From a virus: DNA of 22,856 nt. The notes below the pieces were generated by a model, which was not told the DNA's origin, ran no database searches, and saw only the letters and a list, made by a program, of their open reading frames with translations. The position numbers and the translations under genes are program-made. The stretch is from IMG/VR virus record IMGVR_UViG_3300037258_001219, positions 1 through 22,856 of that record. The stretch is one strand, 5' to 3'. Shown here one piece after another: positions 6,569-14,447 of the stretch (positions within the stretch are counted from its first letter, which is position 1; each line of letters starts with the position of its first letter).

Positions 6569-7896
6569 TGCCTCCCCAAGGTGGTACGCGCACGCCGTTC
6601 AACGCTTCCTACACCTGGGGCCAGCAAGGCCTGGAAGCACAGTTCCGCGGCGTCTTTCAGCCCGACCAGGGGATCTTCTCGCCCGGCTACCCGCTGGCGC
6701 CGCTCGAACCGGAGCGGCTGCGCGTGTGGGACTACCCGGTCGGCGTCAATACGATCTACACGCCGCGCGCCTACGAGACGATCTCGTTCGCCGAGTTGCG
6801 GGCGCTCGCCGAGCATCACGACATCACGCGGCTGGCGATCGAGACCCGCAAGGACCAGGTCGAAAAGCTCGATTGGACGATCAAGTCGCGCACGCTGCAG
6901 CGGTCCGACGCCGACACGAGGGCACGCGCCGCGCGGGTTGCCGAATTCTGGCGGCGACCGGATGGCGAGCGCCCGTTCGCCAGCTGGCTGCGCGAGTTGC
7001 TCGAAGACCTGCTGGTGCTCGACGCGCCGGTACTCGAGATGCGCCGCAACCGGGGCGGACGGCTGATCGCGCTCGACATCGTCGACGGCGCGACGATCAA
7101 GGTGCTGATTGACGAAACCGGTCGGCGCCCGATGCCGCCGGCTCCGGCCTACGAGCAGGTCATCCACGGCCGGCCCTGGAAGCTGCTGACCAGCGACCAG
7201 CTGCTCTACGTGCCGCGCAACCCGCGGCCACATAAGGCCTACGGCTTCGGACCGGTCGAGCAGATCGTCATGACCGTCAACATCGGGCTGCGGCGGCAGG
7301 CGATGCAGCTGCGGCACTTTACCGACGGTAACGTGCCGCCGGGGCTGCTCAATGCCCCCGATGGCTGGAGCGCTGAGCAGATCCGACAGTTCCAGGAATG
7401 GTTCGACAGCGTGCTGGCCGGCAACGCCGGCGGGCGGGCCCGCCTGGTGTGGGGGCCGAGCGGCACCAGGTACCAGCCGTTCAAGGAGGCGCCCTACAAG
7501 GACGAGTTCGACGAGTGGCTGGCGCGCATCATCTGCTATGCGTTCTCGCTGCCGGCGACGGCCTTCACCCGCCAGGTCAACCGCGCCACCGCCGAGACCA
7601 CCCAGGAAGCCGCGCTGGCCGAGGGGCTGGCGCCGCTGATGGGGTGGATCAAGCGTCTCGCCGACCACGTGATCCAGGATCGGATGGGGCAGGCGGACCT
7701 CGAATTCGCCTGGATCGACGCGCGCTCGGTCGACCCCGCCGAACAGGCGAAGCTGCTCGACCTTTACGTGCGTGACGGCATCTACACGGTCAACGAGGCG
7801 CGCGACATTCTCGGTCTTGATCCGGTCGCCGGCGGCGACCAGGCGATGATTTATGGCGCCAGCGGCGCGACGCCGCTGCCGATGAGCCGCGAATAG
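6568..7896 (+). CDS. Portal protein
   Basis: Dodecameric ring at one capsid vertex through which DNA enters and to which the tail joins. The 442-aa protein has features of the HK97-type portal family (Phage_portal). There is an N-terminal arm, then RALAEHHDITRLAIETRKDQV, a wing region (LLVLDAPVLEMRRNRGGR) and the LIALDIVDGATIKVL strand. The clip/stem region includes DQLLYVPRNPRP, YGFGPVEQIVMTVN, NVPPGLLNAPDGWS and the channel-helix block FSLPATAFTRQVNRATAE. The C-terminus has the usual VNEARDILGLDPVAGGD motif. ATG 6568 overlaps the upstream stop (TGATG), so it is translationally coupled to the spike-like gene. That is odd, because in GTAs the portal gene directly follows terminase; here about 3 kb of accessory genes sits between them. 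Length is normal for the family. Confidence 0.95.
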   Translation: MPPQGGTRTPFNASYTWGQQGLEAQFRGVFQPDQGIFSPGYPLAPLEPERLRVWDYPVGVNTIYTPRAYETISFAELRALAEHHDITRLAIETRKDQVEKLDWTIKSRTLQRSDADTRARAARVAEFWRRPDGERPFASWLRELLEDLLVLDAPVLEMRRNRGGRLIALDIVDGATIKVLIDETGRRPMPPAPAYEQVIHGRPWKLLTSDQLLYVPRNPRPHKAYGFGPVEQIVMTVNIGLRRQAMQLRHFTDGNVPPGLLNAPDGWSAEQIRQFQEWFDSVLAGNAGGRARLVWGPSGTRYQPFKEAPYKDEFDEWLARIICYAFSLPATAFTRQVNRATAETTQEAALAEGLAPLMGWIKRLADHVIQDRMGQADLEFAWIDARSVDPAEQAKLLDLYVRDGIYTVNEARDILGLDPVAGGDQAMIYGASGATPLPMSRE

Positions 7897-7914
7897 CGCG
7901 CCCGGCGCGGTTTT
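7897..7914 (+). terminator. Weak GC hairpin with short T-run after the portal gene
   Basis: CGCGC (7897-7901) and GCGCG (7905-7909) can form a 5-bp stem with a 3-nt loop, followed by G and TTTT (7911-7914). It lies right after the portal stop in the 106-nt gap before the next gene. The stem is short and the surroundings are GC-rich, so this may be chance. The remainder of that gap shows no gene or other clear signal, apart from the GGGAG ribosome-binding site near 7989. Confidence 0.25.
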
Positions 7915-8002
7915 CGCCGGCACAAACGGCCGCGGCGGCGTCGGCAACCTGACCGGGTGCAGCGGCGCACCCGCATCTTCGCAAGTTTCGGGAGCCCTAT
8001 CG

Positions 8003-8377
8003 ATGCGCAGTTTCTCTGCCGCGCTCGCGTTCGCGCTGGTGCTTGGGACGAACCCCGTGGCGCGGGCCGCCGACATTGTGGCACCGAGCAGCCTGCCGAT
8101 CACCCAGACGGTGGTGACACTCGCGGCCGGCGTCGATGCCATTCTCGGCACCGCCACCAGTCGCCGATACCTCTGCCTGATGAACATCGGCACCGGCCTC
8201 GTCAACCTCGGCTTCGACGCCCCGGCCGCGGCAAGTGCCGGGTGGGCGCTCGAGGGCGCCTCGGACGCCGGCCATCAAGGCGGCGCGATGTGCTGGGAAA
8301 ACAGCATCGTTGCCGCCGGCGTCGTGCATGCGATCAGCGCGGCCGGATCGACCGTCGTTGTGCTGGAGGGGCGATGA
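8003..8377 (+). CDS. Small exported beta-rich protein
   Basis: A 124-aa protein I do not recognise. Residues 1-22 are a convincing Sec signal peptide (MRSFSAALAFALVLGTNPVARA, then AD), with a short basic n-region, a hydrophobic core and an A-R-A cleavage site. The mature part is beta-rich with RYLCLMNIGTGLVNLGF and a second cysteine in GGAMCWENSIVAAG; C57-type and C101-type cysteines could form a disulphide after export. It pairs with the following large fibre-like gene (ATGA overlap at the end), just as the small protein at 3538 pairs with the spike-like gene. It may be a cognate assembly factor or decoration protein. The exported character is seen in the sequence; the role is inference. Confidence 0.7.
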   Translation: MRSFSAALAFALVLGTNPVARAADIVAPSSLPITQTVVTLAAGVDAILGTATSRRYLCLMNIGTGLVNLGFDAPAAASAGWALEGASDAGHQGGAMCWENSIVAAGVVHAISAAGSTVVVLEGR

Positions 8378-10425
8378 TGACGCCGAGCATCGGATTGAGC
8401 AGGGCGGCGATCGTGCACATGTGGCAGTCCGCCAGCCGGTCACCGGGAGTTAGTGTCGCGCGGATCGGGTTGCGGCGGGCGGTCGCGGTCGGCGTGCTGG
8501 CGGCGGCGCCGCTGCTGCTGCAGCCGGCCTATGCGGGGCCGACACCCAGCACCGAGATGTTCGTCAACGCCGCGAACGCGGCGCTGCCGACAGCGCGGAA
8601 AAACCTCGGTCTCGAAGACGCGACCGGCAGCTACTACACGCTCGGCTCGGGCCTCTTTCCGCGCTACGCGACGGCGACCGCGACGACCGCGACGACGACC
8701 AATGGCAGCCCGACGATCACGGTCACCTCGGCCAGCAACATCAGCCTCGGCGACCAGGTCACCGCCGCGTTCGCGCCGAGCCTGACCTATGTCGCCAACA
8801 TCAGCGGCACGACCGTCACGTTGTCGGCCAACGCGACCGCGACCAATGCGTCGCCGGCCGCCGTCACGTTCGGCGCCAACCGCTTCAGTGCCGGCGCGAC
8901 CGTGCTGACCAACGCATTCGGCGCCGAGCAAGGCTATTTCGGCCAGGCGGCGCAGGGCCGCTCGACCTGGCTGGCGCAGTTCTTCCCCGGGCTCGACACG
9001 TTCGGCAGCGAGGCCCTGGTGGCGCTCGGCCCCGACGGCGGCGACACGATCATCGGCGGCGTGCGCAACAACCTGGCGGCGGCGACGATGGCGTTCCCGA
9101 CCGGCGTCACCGGCGTCGGCGTCTTGGAGAGCGGCGCGGCCGGCAACGCGGTGTTCGGCATCGGCGCGCAGGTCTGGCAGTACGATGCCGGGGTCGCGAC
9201 CAACGAGCTCAACACGAATAATTATTTCGGCGCGCCGTCGTCGGCGCTGCCGCCCGACCGCTCGATCGGCACGGCGCAGACCCTGCCGATTGTGCTGACA
9301 TTGGCGCCGCAGGGCAGCTACGCCTCGGCGATCGATTTGCAGCTCGGCGAGGGCGGCGCGGCGCCGCAGCCGGCCCTGACCGGCATCTACATGAACCCCG
9401 GCGCGGTTTCGACAACCGGCCTCTACATCGACAGCAGCGGGACGACCGGACCGACGACCGACGCGGTGTTGAGCGAGCCCGGCGCCGGCATCAACCTGCA
9501 GCTCCACACGACCGACACGATGGTCGCGACGAATTCGGTCATCACGGCGCAGGACCATACCGGCGCCTTCTGGTTTTACGTCAAGCAGAACGGCGACCTC
9601 GGCGGCGGCCAATTGCTCGCCGGCTACCAGTCGACCTATTCGCTGGCGTTGAACGGCGGCTCGACCTACACCGCGCTGAACGCCGCCTCGGGCGCGACCG
9701 GCATCCTGGTCAGCCCGAACAACAACGGCAGCAACGCGTCGCTGCGGCTGAGCAACACGTCGACGCAGGCGATGATCGCCGCGACCGACCCGACCGGCAT
9801 CGCGAGCTACATCCTGCAGCTCGGCGGCTCGGAAACCCATTTGCAGGTCGGCGGCACCGACGCATTGGCCTTGACCGCGTCCGGCATCACGTTGTCCGAC
9901 CCGGGCAACAGCAATGCCACGGCGCTCAGCACCGCGAGCGGCAACACGACGCTCGGCGAGAGCGGCAAGAGCGTGACGCTGGTCGCGCCGAAGATCGGCT
10001 CGGCCAAGGTGCCGGCGACGAACGCGTCGCAAAAGAACGTCTCGGCGCCGTCCGGCACGACCTCGACAACCGGCGTCATGATGGGGCTCGCGGGCGCGAT
10101 CACGCCGGCGACGACCGGCAACATCTTGATCATAATTTCCGGCGATATCGCCAGCGACACCTCGGGCGACGGCGCCAAAGTGCAGCTGCGCTATGGCACC
10201 GGCTCGGCGCCGACGAATGCCGCGGCGCTGACCGGCACGACCTGCGGCGGCCTGGTGCAGGACAGCGACGCAAGCGGTGACGGCGCCAAGGTGCCGTTCA
10301 GCGTGCAATGCATCGCCACCGACCTCTCGACCGGCACCGCGTACTGGCTCGACGTAGAGCTGGCGGCGGTCACCGGCGGCACCGCCGCGATCGCCGATAT
10401 CAGCCTATCGGCGCACGAGTTGTGA
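8374..10425 (+). CDS. Fibre-like protein with signal-type N-terminus and jelly-roll-like C-terminal domain
   Basis: A 683-aa Gly/Ala/Thr/Ser-rich protein, probably a receptor-binding fibre or other trimeric surface protein. From ATG 8374, residues about 33-54 form a hydrophobic segment with an AYA cleavage site (VAVGVLAAAPLLLQPAYA), so it looks exported. The n-region is long, and an internal ATG at 8419 would give a more ordinary signal peptide. Next come a fibre-like block (AALPTARKNLGLEDATG), low-complexity Thr/Ala strands and a long stretch of short beta repeats (SSG, NNNGSNASLRLSN, TDALALTASGITLSD). The last about 120 residues (GVMMGLAGAITPATTGNILI to ADISLSAHEL) look like a separate globular beta domain, of the sort seen at fibre tips in alphaproteobacterial phages. 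The start overlaps the previous stop. Exact function and catalytic activity are unknown. Confidence 0.75.
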   Translation: MMTPSIGLSRAAIVHMWQSASRSPGVSVARIGLRRAVAVGVLAAAPLLLQPAYAGPTPSTEMFVNAANAALPTARKNLGLEDATGSYYTLGSGLFPRYATATATTATTTNGSPTITVTSASNISLGDQVTAAFAPSLTYVANISGTTVTLSANATATNASPAAVTFGANRFSAGATVLTNAFGAEQGYFGQAAQGRSTWLAQFFPGLDTFGSEALVALGPDGGDTIIGGVRNNLAAATMAFPTGVTGVGVLESGAAGNAVFGIGAQVWQYDAGVATNELNTNNYFGAPSSALPPDRSIGTAQTLPIVLTLAPQGSYASAIDLQLGEGGAAPQPALTGIYMNPGAVSTTGLYIDSSGTTGPTTDAVLSEPGAGINLQLHTTDTMVATNSVITAQDHTGAFWFYVKQNGDLGGGQLLAGYQSTYSLALNGGSTYTALNAASGATGILVSPNNNGSNASLRLSNTSTQAMIAATDPTGIASYILQLGGSETHLQVGGTDALALTASGITLSDPGNSNATALSTASGNTTLGESGKSVTLVAPKIGSAKVPATNASQKNVSAPSGTTSTTGVMMGLAGAITPATTGNILIIISGDIASDTSGDGAKVQLRYGTGSAPTNAAALTGTTCGGLVQDSDASGDGAKVPFSVQCIATDLSTGTAYWLDVELAAVTGGTAAIADISLSAHEL

Positions 10426-10485
10426 GGGTCGGTCGCAGCGGCCATGGCCGTGCGCAACCGAAAACAAATCGAGGAGATCATCGGC

Positions 10486-11703
10486 ATGCGGCTCTATTTT
10501 CCGATCGCCAAAGTTGACGGCGAGCAGCGCATGGTCTGGGGCTACGCCTCGACCGAGGCGGCCGACGACCAGGGCGAAACCGTCACGCGCGCGGCCTTGG
10601 CCGCGGCACTCGACGACTACATGCAGTTCGCCAATATCCGCGAGATGCACCGCCCCTCGGCGGTCGGCGTCGCCCAGGAGGCGGCGATCGATGACAGGGG
10701 ACTCTATCTCGGCGCGAAAATCGTCGATCGGGACGCCTGGGCGAAGGTCGTCGAAGGCGTCTACAAGGGGTTTTCGATCGGCGGTCGCGTGACGCAGCGC
10801 GATCCGGCCGATCGTCGCATTATCACCGGCCTGACGTTGACCGAGATCTCGGTCGTCGACCGCCCGGCAAACCCGGAGGCGGTGTTCGACTGCTGGAAGC
10901 GCGCGATCGCGACAGCGGACGAGGGCGACGACGGCGCGGCGAGCGGCGGCGCCGCCGATTTTGCCGACCCGGGCTATCAGGCCGACGGCAGGGCTCGCTA
11001 CCCGCTCGACACCGTGCGCCATATCCGCGCCGCCTGGACCTTCATCCACCAGCCGTCCAACGCGCGCCGCTACACGGCGCCGCAGCTGGCGCATATCAAC
11101 GCGCGCATCGTCGCGGCCTGGCGGACGCACATCGATCCACACGGGCCGCCGGCGAACGCCGGCGAACCGGCGGTCGCGCGCAAGGACTTCGCCGCCGAGC
11201 GCCCGGCTCGGATCATCCTCGATCTCGACTGGCTTGACGGCCGCATCGCCGCCGAGGCCGCTCCGTTACGTCAGCGGCTGTCGTCGATGATCGATGAATT
11301 GCGCCAGTATCTGGCCTCGCACGGCGGCGAGGCCGGCATCGCTCCGGCCGTCGCCGCGGCTCCGCTGGCCGCGATGGCGATTGCCAGCCGGCTGCGGCAG
11401 GCGAACCCGGCCACTCCCGCGCCGCTCGCCGACGGGCTCGCGAAGCTCGCTGACGCGATCCTGCCGCGGCTCGACGCGCTACAGCAGCGCGTCGACGACA
11501 TCGCCCGCACGCCGCTGCCGCCGCAGACCATTGCGCAAGGGATCGCCGGGTTCTCGAAACAGGAGGACGCGGGCCGCCGTGAGACGGCGGCACAGGATGT
11601 CTTCGCCGCCCTTGCCCGCATGAGCGAGGAGGAGCGCACCCTGACCCTGATCAAGGTGGCGCACGCCGCCCCGATTGCCCCGTTCTCTCGGCCGCCGCGC
11701 TGA
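10486..11703 (+). CDS. Prohead protease (XkdF/S78-like) with DUF6582 segment and scaffold-like tail
   Basis: Matures the prohead by cleaving capsid or scaffold protein. Of 405 aa, residues 1-130 match the XkdF-like/S78 family: GEQRMVWGYASTEAADDQGE, then IREMHRPSAVG (H55, likely catalytic), VYKGFSIGG (S97, likely nucleophile) and LTEISVVDRPANP. A DUF6582-like segment follows (ADFADPGYQ, YPLDTVRHIRAAWTFIHQP, YTAPQLAHINARI; about 157-210). The C-terminal 180 residues are Ala-rich, helical and partly coiled, like the scaffolding delta domain in other phages, so protease and scaffold may be fused. ATG 10486 is preferred over 10444: GAGGAG lies 9 nt before it and the conserved fold starts there. 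It differs from the protease type of the RcGTA cluster, so the head module has a mixed ancestry. Confidence 0.87.
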   Translation: MRLYFPIAKVDGEQRMVWGYASTEAADDQGETVTRAALAAALDDYMQFANIREMHRPSAVGVAQEAAIDDRGLYLGAKIVDRDAWAKVVEGVYKGFSIGGRVTQRDPADRRIITGLTLTEISVVDRPANPEAVFDCWKRAIATADEGDDGAASGGAADFADPGYQADGRARYPLDTVRHIRAAWTFIHQPSNARRYTAPQLAHINARIVAAWRTHIDPHGPPANAGEPAVARKDFAAERPARIILDLDWLDGRIAAEAAPLRQRLSSMIDELRQYLASHGGEAGIAPAVAAAPLAAMAIASRLRQANPATPAPLADGLAKLADAILPRLDALQQRVDDIARTPLPPQTIAQGIAGFSKQEDAGRRETAAQDVFAALARMSEEERTLTLIKVAHAAPIAPFSRPPR

Positions 11704-11732
11704 GCCGTACCGAGTTTCCCGCCTCCCCATCG

Positions 11733-11757
11733 ACCCGGCCGCTTTGCCGGGTTTTTT
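11733..11757 (+). terminator. Intrinsic terminator between protease and capsid genes
   Basis: ACCCGGC (11733-11739) and GCCGGGT (11746-11752) form a perfect 7-bp stem with a 6-nt loop (CGCTTT), followed by a T-run (11752-11757). This is a textbook Rho-independent terminator, and it sits inside the head operon. It is likely to reduce read-through, or to end an mRNA 3' boundary, before the highly expressed capsid gene. Confidence 0.85.
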
Positions 11758-11782
11758 CTTGCCCGAGCGGAAGGACATGCAG

Positions 11783-13270
11783 ATGAACCCCACCCAGGAC
11801 ACGCTCGATCTGGTCAAGAGCGCCCTACTGACGCCCGACGACGAGATCACCAAGACGATCTCCACCTCGACCGGCCTGGTCGCCTACGACCTGCAGGCGC
11901 CGGCGAAAAACCTCTACCCATTCGTGACGCCGATCCGCAACGCGCTGCCGCGCATTGGCGGCGGCACCGGTACGGCGACCAACTGGCGGCAAGTCACCGC
12001 GCTGATCGGTTCCGGCTTCGATGCGATGGGCTGGGTCCCGGAGGGTCAGCGCTCCGGTCAGATGTCGTACACCACCGCTTCCAAATCGGCCGCCTTTGTG
12101 ACGATCGGCGAGGAGGATGCGGCGACCTTCGAGGCGATCAGCGCCGGCCGCTATTTCGAGGACATCCAGGCGCGGATGACCTTCCGGCTGCTGCAGAAGC
12201 TGATGCTGAAGGAGGAGATCGCCATCCTCGGCGGCAACGCCTCGCTGCAACTCGGCGCGCCGGCCGACCCGTCGCTGTCAGCCTCGGGCTCCGGCGCGAC
12301 GCTGCCGGCGGCGACTTATTCGGTCATCGTCGTCGGGCTGACGCTCGAAGGGTACCAGAATTCGAGCCTCACCAGCGGCGTCGCGACGACCAAAACGATC
12401 ACCGGCGCCGACGGCGGCACGTTCACGCTGTCGGGCGGCTCGTCCGACAAGAGCAGTAACGCGACCCAGGCGGTGACGCTGGGTCAAACGCTGTTTGCCG
12501 GCGTCGCTGCGCTGCAAGGCGCGATCGCTTACGCGTGGTTCGTCGGCGCCGCGGGGGCCGAGAAGCTCGAAGCGATCACGACGATCAACAGCGCCAGCTT
12601 TACGAAGCCGCTGGCCGGCACCGGCCAGGCCGCAACCGCGATCACCGCCGACAATTCGGCCAATCCGAGCTACGCCTACGACGGGCTGCTGACCAGCGCG
12701 CTGAAGCCCGGGTCCAACGCCTATGTCAACATCATGGCGGCGGGCACCGCCGGCACCGGCACGCCGCTGACCGCCTCCGGCCGCGGCTCGGTCAACGAGA
12801 TCGATGCAATGTTCCAGCAGATGTGGGACCTCTACCAGCTGTCGCCGACCGTGCTCTACGTCAATGTCCAGGAGCTGAAGAACATCACCGACAAGGTGTT
12901 GTCGAACGCCTCGGGCCCGCTGCTGCGCTACGAGGTCACCGGCGACGGCAACGCCTACGACCTCGCCGCGGCCGGAGCGGTGTCGTTTTACTTCAACCCG
13001 TTCACGCTGAACGGCGGCCTGCGCATCCCGGTGCGCATCCACCCGCGCGTGCCGCCGGGCACCATCATCGGCTGGGCCGAAAACCTCCCGGTGCAGTACC
13101 AGTCGAACGAGGTGCCCAACGTCGCCGAAATCAAGACCCGGCAGGACTACTACCAGATCGACTGGCCGGTCGTGACGCGGCAGCGTCAGGTCGGGGTCTA
13201 TGCCGAGGAGGTGCTGGCGGTCTACGCGCCGTTCGCGATGGGCGTCATCACCAACATCGGCAACGGCTGA
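11783..13270 (+). CDS. Major capsid protein with inserted Ig/FN3-like domain
   Basis: Builds the icosahedral shell. In the 495-aa protein, residues 1-155 and about 295-495 look like the two halves of a HK97-type capsid protein: an N-arm, RIGGGTGTATNWRQV, AAFVTIGEEDAATFEA, MLKEEIAILGGNASL, then GSVNEIDAMFQQMWDLY, PTVLYVNVQELKNIT, and a C-terminal strand with QSNEVPNVAEIKTRQDYYQI. Between them, about 157-290, is a Thr/Ser/Gly-rich segment (PADPSLSASGSGATLPAATY) that reads as an Ig/FN3-like domain, probably displayed on the shell surface. ATG 11783 is chosen because AAGGA lies 7 nt upstream; the ATG at 11777 is almost on top of it. It follows a terminator, so it may have its own promoter in the terminator region, though I see no convincing box. 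Not the usual RcGTA capsid type. Confidence 0.85.
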   Translation: MNPTQDTLDLVKSALLTPDDEITKTISTSTGLVAYDLQAPAKNLYPFVTPIRNALPRIGGGTGTATNWRQVTALIGSGFDAMGWVPEGQRSGQMSYTTASKSAAFVTIGEEDAATFEAISAGRYFEDIQARMTFRLLQKLMLKEEIAILGGNASLQLGAPADPSLSASGSGATLPAATYSVIVVGLTLEGYQNSSLTSGVATTKTITGADGGTFTLSGGSSDKSSNATQAVTLGQTLFAGVAALQGAIAYAWFVGAAGAEKLEAITTINSASFTKPLAGTGQAATAITADNSANPSYAYDGLLTSALKPGSNAYVNIMAAGTAGTGTPLTASGRGSVNEIDAMFQQMWDLYQLSPTVLYVNVQELKNITDKVLSNASGPLLRYEVTGDGNAYDLAAAGAVSFYFNPFTLNGGLRIPVRIHPRVPPGTIIGWAENLPVQYQSNEVPNVAEIKTRQDYYQIDWPVVTRQRQVGVYAEEVLAVYAPFAMGVITNIGNG

Positions 13271-13300
13271 TCGCGACGACCCCGATCTTCCGTCCAAGTC

Positions 13301-13333
13301 ACCGTCATCCCCGGGCTTGACCTGGGGAACCAC
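13301..13333 (+). repeat. Interspersed palindrome-like hairpin between capsid and connector genes
   Basis: CCCCGGG (13309-13315), loop CTTGA, CCTGGGG (13321-13327): a 7-bp stem with one G-U pair (extended by T13308-A13328). The wider string (GTCATCCCCGGGCTTGACCT and GGGGAACCA) closely resembles an interspersed intergenic palindrome I recall from many alphaproteobacterial chromosomes (consensus about CCCCGGGCTTGACCCGGGG). No T-run follows, so it is not a standard terminator. It lies in the 89-nt gap after the capsid gene, the largest gap of the late region apart from those next to promoters and terminators. Confidence 0.55.
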
Positions 13334-13359
13334 ATCCGCTGTTCGATCGAGGTTCCGCG

Positions 13360-13998
13360 ATGGCCTTCGGCGACCTGACGACGCTGGCCGACGTGAAGGC
13401 TTGGCTGCAGACCGGGCAGACGAGCTTTCCCGACACCGACGATGCGCTGCTGACGCGGCTGATCACGGCCGCCGGCCAGTTCATCCAGACCTGGCTTCGG
13501 CGCCAGATCGCGTCGAGCGACTGGCAGGAGGTGCGCGACGGCAGCGGCGGGCAGCGCCTCGCCTTTGCCAATTTTCCGGTGACCGCAGTGTTGTCGCTGT
13601 CGATTGACGGCATCGCGATCGCGGCGGCGCCGACCGACGGTGGCTTCGATGCCGGCTATGTTTCCAGCGCGACCGAGCTGGCGTTGCGCGGCTATGTCTT
13701 CACCCGGCGGGCGCAGAACGTGATCTTCACCTACACCGCCGGCTACGCTGCGACCCCGCCCGATGTCGCGCAGGCTTGCATCGAGCTCGTCTGCCAGCGC
13801 TACCGCGAGCGCAGCCGCATCGGCGAGACCTCGCGCGCGGTGGGCGGCGGTGAAGTCGTGACGTTCTTGCAGAAAGACATGAGCGACGACGTGAAGCTGC
13901 TGCTGTCGCAATATCGCGTCGTTGCGCCGGTCTCGGGGTTCGTCTGGCAGCTCGCCGCGACGGCGACCGATCCGGCATTGACGGTGGCCGCGCTATGA
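13360..13998 (+). CDS. Head-tail connector (adaptor) protein
   Basis: Ring protein that binds below the portal and links the head to the tail. The 212-aa protein fits the gp6-like/phiE125 gp8-like connector family. It has an N-terminal helical part (LADVKAWLQTGQ, DALLTRLITAAGQFIQTWLR), a central strand region (RLAFANFPVTAVLSLSIDG, NVIFTYTAGYAATPPDVAQA) and a helix (CIELVCQRYRERSRIGE) that is typical. This is the same slot as GTA gene 6. ATG 13360 has GAGG 7 nt upstream. The stop overlaps the next start (ATGA). No separate stopper protein gene follows, so this protein may also serve that job. Confidence 0.82.
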   Translation: MAFGDLTTLADVKAWLQTGQTSFPDTDDALLTRLITAAGQFIQTWLRRQIASSDWQEVRDGSGGQRLAFANFPVTAVLSLSIDGIAIAAAPTDGGFDAGYVSSATELALRGYVFTRRAQNVIFTYTAGYAATPPDVAQACIELVCQRYRERSRIGETSRAVGGGEVVTFLQKDMSDDVKLLLSQYRVVAPVSGFVWQLAATATDPALTVAAL

Positions 13999-14429
13999 TC
14001 AGCCGCGAGCCGATTTATGCCGCGCTGTTCGCGCTGGTCGCCGGCGCCGCCGATTTCGTCACCACGTCGCGGCGACTGCGCCACTGGAACGAGCTGACGC
14101 CGGCCGAGCAGCCGGCCCTGTTCATGCGCCAGAAAAGCGAGGTCGCGGCGGTCACCGCGCGGGGCGCGCCGACGGTGTGGCGGCTGGCGGTCGATCTCTA
14201 CGTCTACGCGCAGGAGAGCGACCCCTACGCGGCGCCAGCCTCGGTGCTGAACCCGCTGCTCGACGCCATCGAGGCGGCGTTGGCGGCGCCAGTGGCGACC
14301 GGGCTGCAGACGCTCGGCCTGCCGGCGATGGTGCAGCACGCCTACATCGCCGGCAAGGTCGCGATCGACGAGGGGGTATTGCGCGATCAGATCGTCGCGA
14401 TCGTCCCCGTCGAAATTCTTTGTCTTTAA
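13995..14429 (+). CDS. Tail terminator-type protein (DUF3168-like)
   Basis: Probably caps the tail tube at its head-proximal end and fixes tail length. The 144-aa protein begins MISREPIYAALFALVAGAAD, then LTPAEQPALFMRQKSEVAA, WRLAVDLYVYAQ, and LLDAIEAALAAPVATGLQTL, a pattern shared by gpU/DUF3168-type minor tail proteins; it ends with a beta strand (IVAIVPVEILCL). It lies between connector and tail tube, where GTA gene 8 and lambda U sit. The start overlaps the connector stop by ATGA. The family call is by pattern and position, not by a search; a stopper role is the main alternative. Confidence 0.68.
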   Translation: MISREPIYAALFALVAGAADFVTTSRRLRHWNELTPAEQPALFMRQKSEVAAVTARGAPTVWRLAVDLYVYAQESDPYAAPASVLNPLLDAIEAALAAPVATGLQTLGLPAMVQHAYIAGKVAIDEGVLRDQIVAIVPVEILCL

Positions 14430-14447
14430 CCGAGGGAGTCCACTCTC

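Noticed and set aside
8440-10308. A 622-aa minus-strand open frame
   Set aside because: Shadow of the fibre-like gene; Arg-rich composition and no ribosome-binding site, promoter or motif.
10444-10485. Earlier ATG for the prohead protease
   Set aside because: Poor ribosome-binding site; the GAGGAG and the conserved N-terminus support ATG 10486.
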